42,926 bases of DNA from Verrucomicrobiales bacterium. Its GTDB lineage: Bacteria; Verrucomicrobiota; Verrucomicrobiia; Verrucomicrobiales; DEV007. Position numbers and translations under genes: made by a program. The DNA lies in the NCBI GenBank assembly GCA_013213905.1, contig JABSSQ010000149.1:1-42926 (forward strand), given 5' to 3'. Numbering within the stretch: the stretch's first letter is position 1; each line of letters opens with the position of its first letter. The notes beneath the pieces were generated by a model that saw only the letters and a program-made list of their open reading frames with translations, was not told where the DNA came from and did not search any database. Positions 16,702 through 27,987 of this stretch are shown here, one piece after another.

Positions 16702-19508
16702 CGAACTGATCTGGTCAGGCCTGACATCACGGAGTCACAACGTCCGCAAAGACCGGAACCCGCAACCAGGGGCATCGAGCGACGACAGCGAGGGCACTCC
16801 TCTTCAGTTGTCTCTACAACCGTCGCACCGGCCTCAGCGGCATCCTCTACGGTATAGGAGGAGACCATGAGAAACTCGAGAGCCTCGTCGGCGAATTTTT
16901 CGAGCACATTGCGCGCCGGATCTTCAGCCGGAAGCTGAAAAGTGACCGCAGCACGCTCGCGCTTCTTGAACTGGTCGCCCTTGATCGCTGCATCGATGGC
17001 CACCTGCGCCAAATCGCGGAGACGGCTCAGTTGCTCAATGGCATCGCCGGCTTCGTTGTGAGCGAACTTCGGATCGGGCTCGGGGAAGAGCTCAAGGTGA
17101 ACGGACGTTTCGTTACCGGCATACTCCCAGGCTTCGTCAGCGGTGTAGGCGAGAATCGGGGCAATCAGCTTCACCAGGGAATTGAAAACACGATGCATCG
17201 CCGTCTGCGTGGCGCGGCGACGCACAGAGTTCTCGTCGTCGCAATACATCCGGTCCTTGGTGATGTCGACGTAGAACGCACTGAGATCGGACGCACAGAA
17301 CTGGTTCAGCGTGTTGAAGACCTTGCGGAACTCAAAGGCTTCGTAGGCTTCTTCGCATTCGCGCTCCACATCGTGAAGGCGCTCCAGGATCCACCAGTCG
17401 ATCAGCGGCAGCTGATCGCTGCTGACAGCATCTTTGTCAGGGTCAAAACCGTTCAGGTTAGCGAGCAGGATTCGAAGGATGTTGCGGAAACGGCGATAGG
17501 GTTCAGCGGTTTGCTTGAAGATATCCTCACTGAAAGGCACCTCGTTCTGCCAGTCGACCGAGCCGGCCCAGAGCCGGACGATGTCAGCACCGAACTTGTT
17601 GTAGAAGTGAGCCGCATTCATCGGCTTGCCGCCGCTTTCGTCGGACTTAGAAACCTTGAGGTTCTTGACCGGTTCCATACCCTGCGCGCGCCGCTTCTCG
17701 TTTTCCTCCTTGGTGGCACGGCGGACCACAAAGCCGTGAGTCATGACTGACTTGTAGGGCGCGGCGTCGCGGACGGCCGTGCTCAGCATCAACGAACTCT
17801 GGAACCACCCGCGGTGCTGGTCAGTTGCCTCGAGGTAAAGGTCAGCCGGGCAGCTCAATTCAGGATGACGATCCATCACCGCAACATGACTGGAACCGGA
17901 ATCGATCCAGACATCGAGCGTGTCGGTGCAGCGGCGGGTGCCTTCGGGGAGGCCTAGCTTTTCAGCCCACCAGGCATCATCATGCTGGAACCAAAGGTTG
18001 GTGCCACCTTCCTCGGTGATATCAGCGACTTTGCGGGCCAGCTCCGCATCAATGTTAGGCCATTCTTCACCGGGGAGATAGAACACCGGAAGCGGCACAC
18101 CCCAGGTGCGCTGACGGGAGATACACCAGTCAGGACGGGATTCCACCGTGCCGTAGATGCGGTTGCGGCCCCAGTGAGGAAGCCACTCCACCTTGTCGAT
18201 CTCGTCGAGCGCCGTCTTACGAAGCTCGTCGATGCGGATGAAAAACTGGGGAACCGAGCGGAAGATGATCGGCGTCTTGGAACGCCAGCAATGCGGGTAG
18301 CTGTGCTTGTATTTTTCTTTTCCGATGAGAGCGCCCTTTTCGGCGAGCAGCTTGATGATCGGAACATTGGATTCGAGCACGTGTTCCCCAACCAGGAAAT
18401 CGACTCCGACTTCGTCAGTAAATTTACCTTCATCATCGACCGGTGAAAGCAGGCCGAGATTGTTCTGTTGTCCGGCAAGGTAGTCATCCGCACCGTGACC
18501 GGGAGCAATGTGCACGGCACCGGTTCCAGATTCTGTGGTCACGAATTCCGCCAGGATTAGGCGCGAAGTCCGCTCGAGGAACGGGTGCTGCGCTTCGGCT
18601 CCCTCGAGGGCTTCACCTTTGATTTCGGTCAGTTCCCCGGAAGGAGCAAAGCCGGTCTTTTCTTCAAACGTTTCGAGCAGCTCCTTCACGACCACGAAAG
18701 TCTCAGTCACTTCGCGCTCAGCGTGAGTGAATTCACCCACCAGGTAAGTGAAACGCGGATGCACCGCGATCCCCAGGTTGGCAGGCAGTGTCCACGGAGT
18801 GGTCGTCCAGATCACCATGGAGGCCTTTCCGGCCAGCTCGCCGGTCGTAAGCGGGAACTTCACAAAGATGGCGAGGTCCTTCACGTCCTCGTATTCCACC
18901 TCGGCTTCCGCAAGAGCGGTCTGGGCGCCATAGCTCCACTGCACCGGCTTTTTGCTTTGATAGACCAGTCCCCGGTCGATCAGTTGAGCAAAAACGCGGA
19001 TGATGTCGGCCTCGTATTCAGGGGCCAGGGTCAGGTAAGGATTGTCCCAATCGCCAAGGACACCAAGGCGGCGGAACGAAGCACGCTGCGTGTCGATCCA
19101 TTCGCGGGCAAACGCCTCGGAACGAGTCCGGATTTCGGCCGGCTCAAGTCCCTTGGATTCTTTGACGACTTTGAATTCGATCGGCAGTCCGTGGCAGTCC
19201 CATCCGGGAACATAGGGGCATTCGTAGCCGGCCATGGACTTGCTCTTGAGCACGAGATCCTTGAGAACTTTGTTCAAGGCAGTTCCCATATGCACATCGC
19301 CGTTTGCGAACGGAGGCCCATCATGCAGGATGAAACGATCCGAGTCGGCTTCCTTCCGCTTCGCAATGATCTGCTCGTAGAGCTTGCTGTTTTCCCACTT
19401 TTCGAGGCGGGCAGGCTCGCGCTTCACCAAATCTCCACGCATCGGAAATTCGGTTTCGGGCAGATTCAGCGTGGCTTTATAGCCGGTAGAACCGTCTTGA
19501 GAACTCAT
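16698..19508 (-). CDS. ileS: Isoleucyl-tRNA synthetase
   Basis: Charges tRNA-Ile. It is a class I synthetase of 936 residues. The HIGH-type motif appears as [15 protein letters not shown] near residue 68 and the KMSKS-type loop as [12 protein letters not shown] (Val for Met). The CP1 editing region contains [12 protein letters not shown]. The C-terminus carries a zinc finger, ECPRCRR...GLCGRCD, with two CxxC pairs, as in the bacterial (IleS1-like) type. The start [27 protein letters not shown] fits the family. The gene leads an operon with lspA (4-base overlap) and the rhodanese gene, and lies about 100 bases after lgt on the same strand. Confidence 0.97.
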   Translation of the reverse strand: MSSQDGSTGYKATLNLPETEFPMRGDLVKREPARLEKWENSKLYEQIIAKRKEADSDRFILHDGPPFANGDVHMGTALNKVLKDLVLKSKSMAGYECPYVPGWDCHGLPIEFKVVKESKGLEPAEIRTRSEAFAREWIDTQRASFRRLGVLGDWDNPYLTLAPEYEADIIRVFAQLIDRGLVYQSKKPVQWSYGAQTALAEAEVEYEDVKDLAIFVKFPLTTGELAGKASMVIWTTTPWTLPANLGIAVHPRFTYLVGEFTHAEREVTETFVVVKELLETFEEKTGFAPSGELTEIKGEALEGAEAQHPFLERTSRLILAEFVTTESGTGAVHIAPGHGADDYLAGQQNNLGLLSPVDDEGKFTDEVGVDFLVGEHVLESNVPIIKLLAEKGALIGKEKYKHSYPHCWRSKTPIIFRSVPQFFIRIDELRKTALDEIDKVEWLPHWGRNRIYGTVESRPDWCISRQRTWGVPLPVFYLPGEEWPNIDAELARKVADITEEGGTNLWFQHDDAWWAEKLGLPEGTRRCTDTLDVWIDSGSSHVAVMDRHPELSCPADLYLEATDQHRGWFQSSLMLSTAVRDAAPYKSVMTHGFVVRRATKEENEKRRAQGMEPVKNLKVSKSDESGGKPMNAAHFYNKFGADIVRLWAGSVDWQNEVPFSEDIFKQTAEPYRRFRNILRILLANLNGFDPDKDAVSSDQLPLIDWWILERLHDVERECEEAYEAFEFRKVFNTLNQFCASDLSAFYVDITKDRMYCDDENSVRRRATQTAMHRVFNSLVKLIAPILAYTADEAWEYAGNETSVHLELFPEPDPKFAHNEAGDAIEQLSRLRDLAQVAIDAAIKGDQFKKRERAAVTFQLPAEDPARNVLEKFADEALEFLMVSSYTVEDAAEAGATVVETTEEECPRCRRSMPLVAGSGLCGRCDSVMSGLTRSVR

Positions 19509-19610
19509 AGTTATTCAGGGTCAAAAGGGCGCCGAAAGTAGCACCCACAGGGCCGGTGGTCAAAGGGGAAGGCAGATGGAGAAACGCCTCTCTCTCCCTC
19601 GCCGGAGATG

Positions 19611-20663
19611 TCACGATTCCGGCAGCACCGTGCGACGCTTCGCAATGAAGGCGTAGACGAGGAACGCGGCACCGACAACGATCATGAAGATGGAGTAGAA
19701 CTGCCCCTTCGACATGGAGCCAATCAGCGCCGAATCGGGCTCCCGGTAATTCTCCACCACGATCCGGCCGATGCCGTAGACGATGAAGAAAATGCCCGAA
19801 AGAACCCCGTGATAGAGATCCCGCCACTTCAGGCGGATAAACATCAGGAGAACAAAGATTCCCAGCCCCTCCACCAAGGCCTGATAGATCTGGGAGGGAT
19901 GACGCACCGTGAGATACTCACCGAGGATGACTCGAAAGTCCGGATTCTCACGTGAGGTGCTGATGAGCAGATCCGCCGCCATCGCATGTGGGTACCTTCC
20001 TGCCGCCTGTGCCTGGGTGATGACTGTCTCAAGCTGGCTGGAAAGATTCGGCAGCAGCTCTCCGGCTTTCGCCGCGATCTCCCGAAACTGCTCAACCGAG
20101 AACATGAGGTAACGACCGTCGGGCGATTCGACCACATGATTTAACTCCTCGGGGAATCTCATTCCGATCGAGGCATCAGTCTTCCTCCCGTAGAGCTCGC
20201 CATTGATGAAGTTGGCAAGGCGGCCAAAAAAGACCCCGGCAGGCGCTACCGTGACCAGGTTATCGCCGAGACCGAGAAATGATTTCCCGGTGAACTTCGC
20301 ATAGCCCCACACCGCGAGGATGAGCCCGACGAAGGCACCGTGACTCGACATGCCGCCGCCGAGAAAATTGAAGAAGATTGCCGGGTTTCTCGAGAAGGCG
20401 TCCCAGTTGTAGAACAACATGAAACCGAGACGCCCACCCAGCATCACCCCGACAACGGCGACCACTGTAATGAAGTCGGCCACCTGATCCTTCTTCAGTT
20501 CGCTGATCTTGAGCTTCACGAACCAGCTGATCAGAAAGTAGGCGATCAGGAAGCCGGCCACATAGGCGAGGCCATACCACCGAATGCCGAAGCTCTCCGT
20601 GAAATGGATCGCAATCGGATCAAGGTGATGTATCCAGGTCGCCAGTGGATAGGTCATAGACAA
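19611..20663 (-). CDS. lgt: Prolipoprotein diacylglyceryl transferase with an extra internal segment
   Basis: Transfers diacylglycerol from phosphatidylglycerol to the lipobox Cys of prolipoproteins, the first step of lipoprotein maturation. Hydrophobic segments run through the protein. The Lgt signature FGRLANFINGELYGR is at about 146-160, GGGMSSHGAFVG at about 102-113, and RHPSQIYQALVEG at about 254-266. The protein has 350 residues, compared with about 290 in E. coli. Most of the excess is a hydrophilic stretch of about 60-70 residues (about 177-250) between the signature and the RHPSQ motif, which should lie in a periplasmic loop. All recognised catalytic motifs are intact, so activity is expected. 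Confidence 0.95.
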   Translation of the reverse strand: MSMTYPLATWIHHLDPIAIHFTESFGIRWYGLAYVAGFLIAYFLISWFVKLKISELKKDQVADFITVVAVVGVMLGGRLGFMLFYNWDAFSRNPAIFFNFLGGGMSSHGAFVGLILAVWGYAKFTGKSFLGLGDNLVTVAPAGVFFGRLANFINGELYGRKTDASIGMRFPEELNHVVESPDGRYLMFSVEQFREIAAKAGELLPNLSSQLETVITQAQAAGRYPHAMAADLLISTSRENPDFRVILGEYLTVRHPSQIYQALVEGLGIFVLLMFIRLKWRDLYHGVLSGIFFIVYGIGRIVVENYREPDSALIGSMSKGQFYSIFMIVVGAAFLVYAFIAKRRTVLPES

Positions 20664-20725
20664 GGCAGCGACCTAACCAACGCTCCGGAGCCGCGAAATC
20701 AAGCTCCGATAGTTTCGTGTTGAAA

Positions 20726-20740
20726 CCGGATACAATCCGG
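20726..20740 (-). terminator. Weak hairpin terminator candidate after gltA
   Basis: CCGGAT-ACA-ATCCGG lies about 20 bases past the gltA stop. On the minus strand it is followed by only TTTC, so termination would be weak. Confidence 0.4.
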
Positions 20741-20759
20741 AAGCTCGACCAACCCCGGC

Positions 20760-21896
20760 CTAGCCACGCTCCGACATCGGAGGGACCGGCTGGTCCTCAG
20801 TTGGCCCAGTGTACCAGGTCAGCGGACGGTAGAGGCGGTTGTCCTCGAGCTGCTCGAGAACCTGAGCGGTCCAACCGGCAGCGCGTGAGATGGCGAAAAT
20901 CGGTGTGAAGAGATCCGTCGGAATACCGAGTGAGTAGTAAACCGTCGCTGAGTAGAAATCGACGTTGGCGTTGAGGCCCTTGCGCTCGCGCATCATTTCA
21001 GCAATGCGCTCAGACATGTCGATCCACTTGGTCTCGCCCAGCTCTTCGGTAAGCTTGATCGCCATCTTGCGAAGGTGCGGCGCACGCGGGTCGAGCACGC
21101 GATAGACGCGGTGACCGATACCCATGATCTTCTTCTTGTTAGCCAGGCAATCCTCGACGTAGGCATCAACCTTATCGAGCGATCCGATTTCCTGGAGCAT
21201 GTGGATCACACCCTCATTGGCACCACCGTGGAGAGGTCCCTTGAGGGTGCCGATCGCGGAAGTGATCGCGGAATACATGTCCGACAGCGTCGCGATGGTG
21301 ACGCGCGCACTGAAAGTGGAAGCATTCATGCCGTGGTCGGCATGAATGATGTAGGCAACATCCAGCGTGCGGGCGGCCTCGGGGCTCGGCTCTTCGCCAT
21401 TGATGAGGTAAAGAAAGTGAGCCGCCTCGGAGAGATCTTCGCGAACCGGAGGGAGGTCAAGCCCCTGGCGAGCGCGATGAAAATAGGCGACAATCAGCGG
21501 CATCTGCGCACAAATGGCAATGGCGCGCTGTTCGTTGAGCTCGTAGTCCTGATCACCCCCACGCTGATCATACATGCCAAGCATGCTGACACCGGTGCGA
21601 ACCACTTCCATGGGCTGGGCATCCTTGGGAGCCGCCATGATAAAATCGATCACGCCCTGGGGAAGGTGGCGCTCAGCGCGAAGAGTCTTGGTAAACTCGT
21701 CGAGTTCCGCCTCGGTCGGGAACTTGCGACGGTGAAGAAGAAACATGACCTCCTCGAAGGTGCAGTTGTCGACGAGGTCATCGATGTTGTAACCGAGATA
21801 GCGAAGAATCCCTTCCTGTCCCTGAACATCACTCAGGCAAGATTCATTGGCGATGACTCCCGCGAGTCCTTTGGCGTATTCCGGTTTCTCCGACAT
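20760..21896 (-). CDS. gltA: Citrate synthase
   Basis: Condenses acetyl-CoA with oxaloacetate to start the TCA cycle. The 378-residue length puts it in the short dimeric type found in many Gram-positive bacteria, thermophiles and others, rather than the hexameric type of E. coli. Catalytic and substrate residues are visible in HADHGMNAST, GPLHGGANEGV and MGIGHRVYRV, with the active-site Asp in NVDFYSATVYYSLG. It lies last in sucC-sucD-gltA, 72 bases after sucD, so three consecutive cycle enzymes are probably expressed together. A 2-methylcitrate synthase is the main alternative in this short family. The sucCD context and absence of prpB/prpD neighbours favour citrate synthase. Confidence 0.92.
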   Translation of the reverse strand: MSEKPEYAKGLAGVIANESCLSDVQGQEGILRYLGYNIDDLVDNCTFEEVMFLLHRRKFPTEAELDEFTKTLRAERHLPQGVIDFIMAAPKDAQPMEVVRTGVSMLGMYDQRGGDQDYELNEQRAIAICAQMPLIVAYFHRARQGLDLPPVREDLSEAAHFLYLINGEEPSPEAARTLDVAYIIHADHGMNASTFSARVTIATLSDMYSAITSAIGTLKGPLHGGANEGVIHMLQEIGSLDKVDAYVEDCLANKKKIMGIGHRVYRVLDPRAPHLRKMAIKLTEELGETKWIDMSERIAEMMRERKGLNANVDFYSATVYYSLGIPTDLFTPIFAISRAAGWTAQVLEQLEDNRLYRPLTWYTGPTEDQPVPPMSERG

Positions 21897-21968
21897 GACT
21901 TACTTACTTTATGAAATTACGATCGATCTGATCAATTTGAGGGGGGGATTATTGACGTAGCGGGCGGA

Positions 21969-22862
<894 letters not shown>

Positions 22863-22888
22863 GGGAAATAGCGTTTAAATGTTCCTGA

Positions 22889-24067
22889 TTAAGCGATAGC
22901 GGCGACTGCCTTTTGAGCGGCGTCGGCCAGGGTGTCAGCTGAAATGAGATCGACGTCAGATCCGGCGAGCGTTTCTTTGCCGGCTTCGACGTTATTGCCT
23001 TCGAGGCGAACCACGAGCGGAATATTGAGATCCACCTCACCGCATGCAGCAACGATGCCCTTGGCGATCACGTCGCAGTCCATGATGCCACCGAAGATGT
23101 TTACGAGGATGGCTTTCACATTCGGATCACCAAGGATAATCTTGAAGGCGTTGCGCACCTGCTCCTGAGTGGCACCACCACCCACATCGAGGAAGTTAGC
23201 CGGCTCACCACCGCTGTGCTTGATGATGTCCATCGTCGCCATAGCAAGTCCGGCTCCATTCACGAGGCAGGCGATGTTGCCGTCGAGACCGATGTAGTTG
23301 AGGTCATACTTGGCCGCTTCGACTTCGCGAGGATCTTCCTCGGTCGGATCGTGAAGCTCAGCGATCTCGGGATGGCGGTAAAGCGCGTTGTCGTCAAAGT
23401 CGAACTTGGCATCAAGTGCGAGGACATCGCCATCAGGCGTCGTCACCAGCGGATTGACCTCGACCATGGAACAGTCGCAGGACATGAAAAGCTTGAAGAG
23501 CCCCTTGAGCAATTTTCCGAACTGCTTGGCAGTGTCACCGTAAAGACCCAGCTTGGAAGCAAGATTGCGAATCTCGTAGGGCTGAATGCCGAGGAGCGGG
23601 TGAATGACTTCCTTGTGAATCTTCTCGGGAGTTTCTTCAGCGACCTCCTCGATGTTCACACCACCCTCGGTGCTGGCCACGATCACCGGGGAGCGGCTTT
23701 CGCGATCCATGAGGATGGAGAGGTAATACTCTTTCTCGATGTCGACCGCATCGGCGACCATGATCTTGCTGACAAGCTTGCCCTCTTCACCGGTCTGGTG
23801 AGTGACGAGCGTCTGGCTGATCATCTTCTCAGCGATGTCTGCAGCTTCATCAGCAGTGTTAACGAGATGAACGCCTCCCTGGAAGCCGTTCTTGAAAGTT
23901 CCTTTGCCGCGACCGCCGGCGTGAACCTGCGCTTTGACAACAATGTTAGAGCCAAGACTGGCAGCCACTTCCTTAGCTGCTTCCGGGGTGTCGGCGACCT
24001 GGCCTTTGGGGGTGGCAACCCCGAATTTTTCGAACAATTCCTTGGCCTGATACTCGTGGATATTCAT
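22889..24067 (-). CDS. sucC: Succinyl-CoA ligase beta subunit
   Basis: Beta subunit with an ATP-grasp fold that binds the nucleotide and forms the succinyl-phosphate site with SucD. It has 392 residues, starting [17 protein letters not shown] as in most SucC. Further family blocks are [17 protein letters not shown] (nucleotide binding), [19 protein letters not shown] (metal binding) and the C-terminal [29 protein letters not shown]. First gene of sucC-sucD-gltA. A sigma-70-like promoter lies in the 186-base gap upstream. Confidence 0.96.
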   Translation of the reverse strand: MNIHEYQAKELFEKFGVATPKGQVADTPEAAKEVAASLGSNIVVKAQVHAGGRGKGTFKNGFQGGVHLVNTADEAADIAEKMISQTLVTHQTGEEGKLVSKIMVADAVDIEKEYYLSILMDRESRSPVIVASTEGGVNIEEVAEETPEKIHKEVIHPLLGIQPYEIRNLASKLGLYGDTAKQFGKLLKGLFKLFMSCDCSMVEVNPLVTTPDGDVLALDAKFDFDDNALYRHPEIAELHDPTEEDPREVEAAKYDLNYIGLDGNIACLVNGAGLAMATMDIIKHSGGEPANFLDVGGGATQEQVRNAFKIILGDPNVKAILVNIFGGIMDCDVIAKGIVAACGEVDLNIPLVVRLEGNNVEAGKETLAGSDVDLISADTLADAAQKAVAAIA

Positions 24068-24100
24068 GGGAAAAAATAGCGGCTCTAAAGTGAGGGCGGC

Positions 24101-24128
24101 AACTTACGGTGAGCCCTTCGGAGGTCAA
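24101..24128 (-). promoter_or_regulatory. Probable sigma-70 promoter of sucCD-gltA
   Basis: On the minus strand TTGACC (24128 down to 24123), 16 bases, TAAGTT (24106 down to 24101), about 33 bases before the sucC start. Confidence 0.5.
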
Positions 24129-24186
24129 GATAGAACCTCGGTTTTACGCGATTTCTCACCGCACGCCATGAGGCCACATCCACCTG

Positions 24187-24207
24187 CGGATGAATGACTT
24201 TCATCCG
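24187..24207. promoter_or_regulatory. Perfect dyad upstream of sucC
   Basis: CGGATGAA, TGACT, TTCATCCG: a perfect 8-bp inverted repeat about 120 bases upstream of sucC and about 47 bases past the OmpA-family stop. Without a T-run it may be either an mRNA-end hairpin or an operator. Confidence 0.4.
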
Positions 24208-24253
24208 ACAGGGTTGTGTGTCCGATTCAACCCGGTTGTGTCGAAATGACCTC

Positions 24254-25660
24254 CTAAAAATCGAGATAAACCTCAGCGCGACGGTTCTCGGAACGACCGG
24301 TCGGATTATCAGAGCCGTCGGGGTTGAAATTGGGGCGACGCGGCTTGGTAGATCCGAAGCCTTCGGTGACCACCTGCTCCGGGGACACGCCCATCGAAAT
24401 GAGCGCTTCGCGAATCGAATTCGCCCGTTGATTACTAAGGTTTGCGTTGTAGTCATCGCTGCCCAGCGCGTCCGCATGACCGTTGATTCGGATGACACGA
24501 TCTTCACCCTGGCTGAGGATGTCGGCCACGATTGCGAGCTGCCGATTTCCCCGTGAGGTCACGTTGGCTTCATCGAATTCGAAATAGAGCACCAGTGAAT
24601 CACCGCCCGCGGGATCTTCGACGATTGGGCTGTAGGCCACGTCACCGCCACCGGCCGCCTGGGCGAGAGCGGAAAGAACCTTCGAGAAGGTCAGTCCGTT
24701 GACCTTCCAGTCGCCGTCAATCTGGCCAAGCTCAACCGCGAACTCGGACGCTCCTCCTTCAGACTGGAGGCGGCTGAGCACCCAGGTGATGTCTTCGCGC
24801 GACAGGGTCACGACGAAGGGGCGATCATCCTTGAGCTGAAACTTGCCTTCCTCGATTGCAATCATGAGGGCCGCGACGCGTTCATCAGTTACCGATTCGG
24901 AGTCAGCAAGAGCTCGCGCCGTTTCAAAATCACGCTCCACGATCGCGCGGGAAAAAGCGTGGGCCACCGTGACAGCATCGGGACGATCTGAGTGATCAGT
25001 CGATGCGGCGCCCGGTGTTCCCGCCTGCCCCTTGTTCCCCATGGCGGCGATGTCGATGGGAAGGCGGATCCTCGAGATTGCGGTCTTCTTTCCCTCAGTC
25101 TCAGCCAGATCGGCGTAAACTTCGGCACTCAATTCCGGGTCATCCGATTCAAAGTTCAATACCCAGCGCACAGAATCGGCGGACTTTGAGATTTCGGAGA
25201 ACGGTTTGTCCGTGGAGAGACTCAACTTCGGATTCTCGACAATTTCGCGGAGCTTCTGGCGGATCGATTTGGGAAGAGCTTCCTCTCCGACGAATTCAGC
25301 CAACGCATCGAAGTCTTTCTTTGCGACGACTTCACCAAGCGCCTTCATAGCCGCTTCGGGCGAATCATAACCATCATCAGCTTTCTGAGGAACCTCCGTG
25401 GTTGGCTTTCCACCCTTGCCCTTTTCAGCACCCTTCTCTTTTGCCTTGGAATCTCCCTTGGCCTTGGCCTTCGCTTTTTCTCCTGTTCCGCCCTTGGATG
25501 ATTCGCCTTTCTCACCAGACTCAGTCGCTTCCGGCTTGGGAACGTTGCTTTCGTTCTCATCAAGCTCGACCGGCTTGCTGCAGGTATTCAGAGTGACCAG
25601 GGAAATCACCAATCCGAGCAGGATGATTCCAAAGAATACGAAGGCCGTCGTTTTGTTCAT
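24254..25660 (-). CDS. OmpA-family envelope protein
   Basis: A 468-residue protein that probably tethers a membrane to peptidoglycan. One hydrophobic segment near the N-terminus (about residues 7-25) is followed by LNTC, a poor lipobox, so it is either a signal anchor or a lipoprotein. Next comes a highly charged Lys/Glu/Gly/Ser linker (about 30-95), then a middle part with two related segments, each about 100 residues and containing FDALAEF or FETARALADSE-like helices. The C-terminal OmpA domain (about 355-468) is clear: LYFEFDEANVT, INGHADALGSDDYNANLSNQRA, and GFGSTKPRRPN with SENRRAEVYL. The Asp and Arg that bind diaminopimelate are present. The middle repeat is unassigned. Confidence 0.88.
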   Translation of the reverse strand: MNKTTAFVFFGIILLGLVISLVTLNTCSKPVELDENESNVPKPEATESGEKGESSKGGTGEKAKAKAKGDSKAKEKGAEKGKGGKPTTEVPQKADDGYDSPEAAMKALGEVVAKKDFDALAEFVGEEALPKSIRQKLREIVENPKLSLSTDKPFSEISKSADSVRWVLNFESDDPELSAEVYADLAETEGKKTAISRIRLPIDIAAMGNKGQAGTPGAASTDHSDRPDAVTVAHAFSRAIVERDFETARALADSESVTDERVAALMIAIEEGKFQLKDDRPFVVTLSREDITWVLSRLQSEGGASEFAVELGQIDGDWKVNGLTFSKVLSALAQAAGGGDVAYSPIVEDPAGGDSLVLYFEFDEANVTSRGNRQLAIVADILSQGEDRVIRINGHADALGSDDYNANLSNQRANSIREALISMGVSPEQVVTEGFGSTKPRRPNFNPDGSDNPTGRSENRRAEVYLDF

Positions 25661-25773
25661 GGCAGGGGAATGACTTCCGGGTCAGAAGACACCAGCAATG
25701 TAGCAGACTGGCTCCCGATCGAAACCGGAAATCCACTTTTCGCGCCGTCCGAACGAGGACTTTTTTGAATCGC

Positions 25774-27024
25774 CTAGGCGTCGAAGTCAGCCAGGAGAGA
25801 ATCCAGACTACTGGGCGTCTCGGAACGCTCCTGGAGATTCTTGATCGAAAGCTCCGGAAACTCGGATCCAACAATAATGGCCCGGGTCGCACCGGATTGT
25901 TCCGCCGCCTGGAATTGCTTGCCCACCTTAATCGGGGAAAGCGGAAAGATGACCCGCTTTCCAGCCGCTCGAAGCAACTGAGCGACACCGGCCGCCTCTC
26001 CTGCCTTATCCGGATCAGCCACAACGACGTAAACATCGACGGCACTGGACTCAGCCACGGCGTTCTCAAGCTTCCCGGCAGGACCCTCGGTTTCGCGAAT
26101 CAGGTCGGTGATCACCATGTCGCCCATGGCAAATCCACAGGCCGGCATGTCGACGTTCCCGATGAGTTTGACCAGTTGATCATATCGACCACCCCCGGCG
26201 ACAGCTCGCATTCCTTTGCCGATATCGAATATCTCGAACACGGGACCGGTGTAGTAAGCCAGGCCCCGAACAATACCGAGATCGACTTCGATGTATTCGG
26301 AGAGGCCCCGGGCGTTGAGGTTGGCAAGAATGCTGGCGAGCGATTCGGATGCCTCCGAACCCGACTCCATGAAAGCCTTAACCGCTTCAAGCGAGAGTCC
26401 TAGCGCCTTGAGTTGCTCATCGGTCTTGTCCTCGGGAGCACGCTCCATCTTGTCGATGGTCTGGAGAAAGGTCGGAATGTCCTCTTCGGCGATTCCATTG
26501 TCGGTCCCGAAGTCGACCCAGGCATTCCGGTCACTCAGGCGAATGCGGAAGTCATCGGAAGTGAAACCCAACTCACGCATCAAGTCGACCGAAAGCGCGA
26601 CCAATTCAGCATCAGCGAGGACGGAATCCTCTCCGAGAATATCGCAGTTAAACTGGTAAAACTCACGACCCCTCCCCTTCTGGTGACGCTCATACCGGAA
26701 AAATTGCCCAATCGAGAACCAGCGGAGCGGTTTGCGGAAGTCGCGCTGACGCGCAGCGGCCATTCGTGCGAGAGTTGGCGTCAGCTCGGGGCGCATGGCC
26801 ACGTCGCGTTCACCCTTGTCCTCAAAATTAAAGAGCTGATTGACGATCTCTTCACCACTCTTGCGGCGGTAGAGATCCGTGGGCTCGAGAACAGGACCTT
26901 CGTACTCCACGAACCCGTAGCGGTTCGCGACTCGACGCCAGACGTCGAACACGTAGTTCCGGGCCGCGCACTCGGCAGGATAAAAATCGCGGAAGCCCGG
27001 GAGCGTTTTGAAGGATTGAGCCAT
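25774..27024 (-). CDS. hisS: Histidyl-tRNA synthetase
   Basis: Charges tRNA-His. Class II synthetase of 416 residues, starting MAQSFKTLPGFRDFYP. Motif 2 is seen as WFSIGQFFRYERHQKGRGREFYQFN, the histidine-specific loop as GLAYYTGPVFEIFD, and motif 3 as AVAGGGRYDQLV. The C-terminal part (about 325-400) is the anticodon-binding domain. The enzyme-specific motifs separate it from the regulatory paralogue HisZ, which lacks an intact loop. It stands between purU and the OmpA-family gene on the same strand, with gaps of 65 and 113 bases. Confidence 0.96.
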   Translation of the reverse strand: MAQSFKTLPGFRDFYPAECAARNYVFDVWRRVANRYGFVEYEGPVLEPTDLYRRKSGEEIVNQLFNFEDKGERDVAMRPELTPTLARMAAARQRDFRKPLRWFSIGQFFRYERHQKGRGREFYQFNCDILGEDSVLADAELVALSVDLMRELGFTSDDFRIRLSDRNAWVDFGTDNGIAEEDIPTFLQTIDKMERAPEDKTDEQLKALGLSLEAVKAFMESGSEASESLASILANLNARGLSEYIEVDLGIVRGLAYYTGPVFEIFDIGKGMRAVAGGGRYDQLVKLIGNVDMPACGFAMGDMVITDLIRETEGPAGKLENAVAESSAVDVYVVVADPDKAGEAAGVAQLLRAAGKRVIFPLSPIKVGKQFQAAEQSGATRAIIVGSEFPELSIKNLQERSETPSSLDSLLADFDA

Positions 27025-27089
27025 GTGTCGACCTTAGTTCGAGTTGAAAAGATTGCGAGCGGAGACCAGCGAAGGACCTGAGGGCTGGG

Positions 27090-27962
27090 CTACCCAAACA
27101 CCACGGTACGGTTACCATGCACGAGGGTGCGGCGCTTGAGGTGGAGCCAGACCGCGCGGGAAAGCACACTCTGCTCGAGAGCCCGCCCCTTGCGCACAAA
27201 ATCAGCGACGGAATCACTGTGGGAGACCGGGGTAACGCCCTGAAAAATAATGGGACCTTCGTCGAGATCTTCCGTCACGTAGTGACTGGTGGCGCCGACG
27301 AGCTTCACGCCACGCGCGTGGGCGGAGTGATAGGGTTTTGCCCCGGGGAAAGCCGGAAGAAAGGAATGATGAATGTTGATGATCCGGTTGGGAAAAGCCT
27401 CGGTCATCTTTGGACTCAGGATCTGCATGTAGCGAGCCAGCACAACGAGATCAATCTGGTGCTCCCGCAAGAGCGCGATTTCTCTCTCTTCCTGCTCTGC
27501 CTTTGTCTCCTTTGTGATCGGGAAATGATGAAACGGGATTCCAAACCGGTCAGCTGCCGGCCGAAGATCTTCGCGGTTGCTGACGATCAGCGGAATATCC
27601 ATTCGTAGCTCGCCGCTCTCGTGACGGGAAAGTAGATCGTAGAGACAGTGATTGTCCCTGGTCACAAAGAGCGCTACCCGCGGAACGATATCCGAAAAAT
27701 AGAGTGACCAGTCCATGGAGAACTTTTCGGCGAGTGGTGTGATCGCCGATCCGATCTCATCGCGGGCCACAGCGAAACCATTCGTCTCCCATTCCACGCG
27801 CATGAGAAAAACACCGTATTCACTGTCCACGTGCTGGTCGACGTCGACAATATTCCCCTGGTTCTCGTAAAGAAACGCTGACACGGCCGCGACAATACCG
27901 GGCTGATCAGGACATGAGACAAGCAAGATCGCTGTCGGGGAATCTTTAGAGGAAGCACTCAA
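27090..27962 (-). CDS. purU: Formyltetrahydrofolate deformylase
   Basis: Hydrolyses 10-formyl-tetrahydrofolate to formate and tetrahydrofolate, balancing one-carbon pools and feeding PurT-type purine synthesis. It has 290 residues: an N-terminal ACT domain (about 10-85, ILLVSCPDQPGIVAAVSAFL) and a formyltransferase-like domain. The catalytic Asn-His pair lies in RIINIHHSFLPAFPG and the Asp in ATSHYVTEDLDEGPIIFQ. The start codon is TTG (27962), backed by AGGTGG a few bases upstream. The 3' end of tRNA-Leu lies only 25 bases upstream on the same strand, so purU either shares the tRNA transcript or has a promoter inside the tRNA gene. Confidence 0.93.
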   Translation of the reverse strand: MSASSKDSPTAILLVSCPDQPGIVAAVSAFLYENQGNIVDVDQHVDSEYGVFLMRVEWETNGFAVARDEIGSAITPLAEKFSMDWSLYFSDIVPRVALFVTRDNHCLYDLLSRHESGELRMDIPLIVSNREDLRPAADRFGIPFHHFPITKETKAEQEEREIALLREHQIDLVVLARYMQILSPKMTEAFPNRIINIHHSFLPAFPGAKPYHSAHARGVKLVGATSHYVTEDLDEGPIIFQGVTPVSHSDSVADFVRKGRALEQSVLSRAVWLHLKRRTLVHGNRTVVFG

Positions 27963-27987
27963 GGTCCACCTGAAAGAAAAAAAGAAG

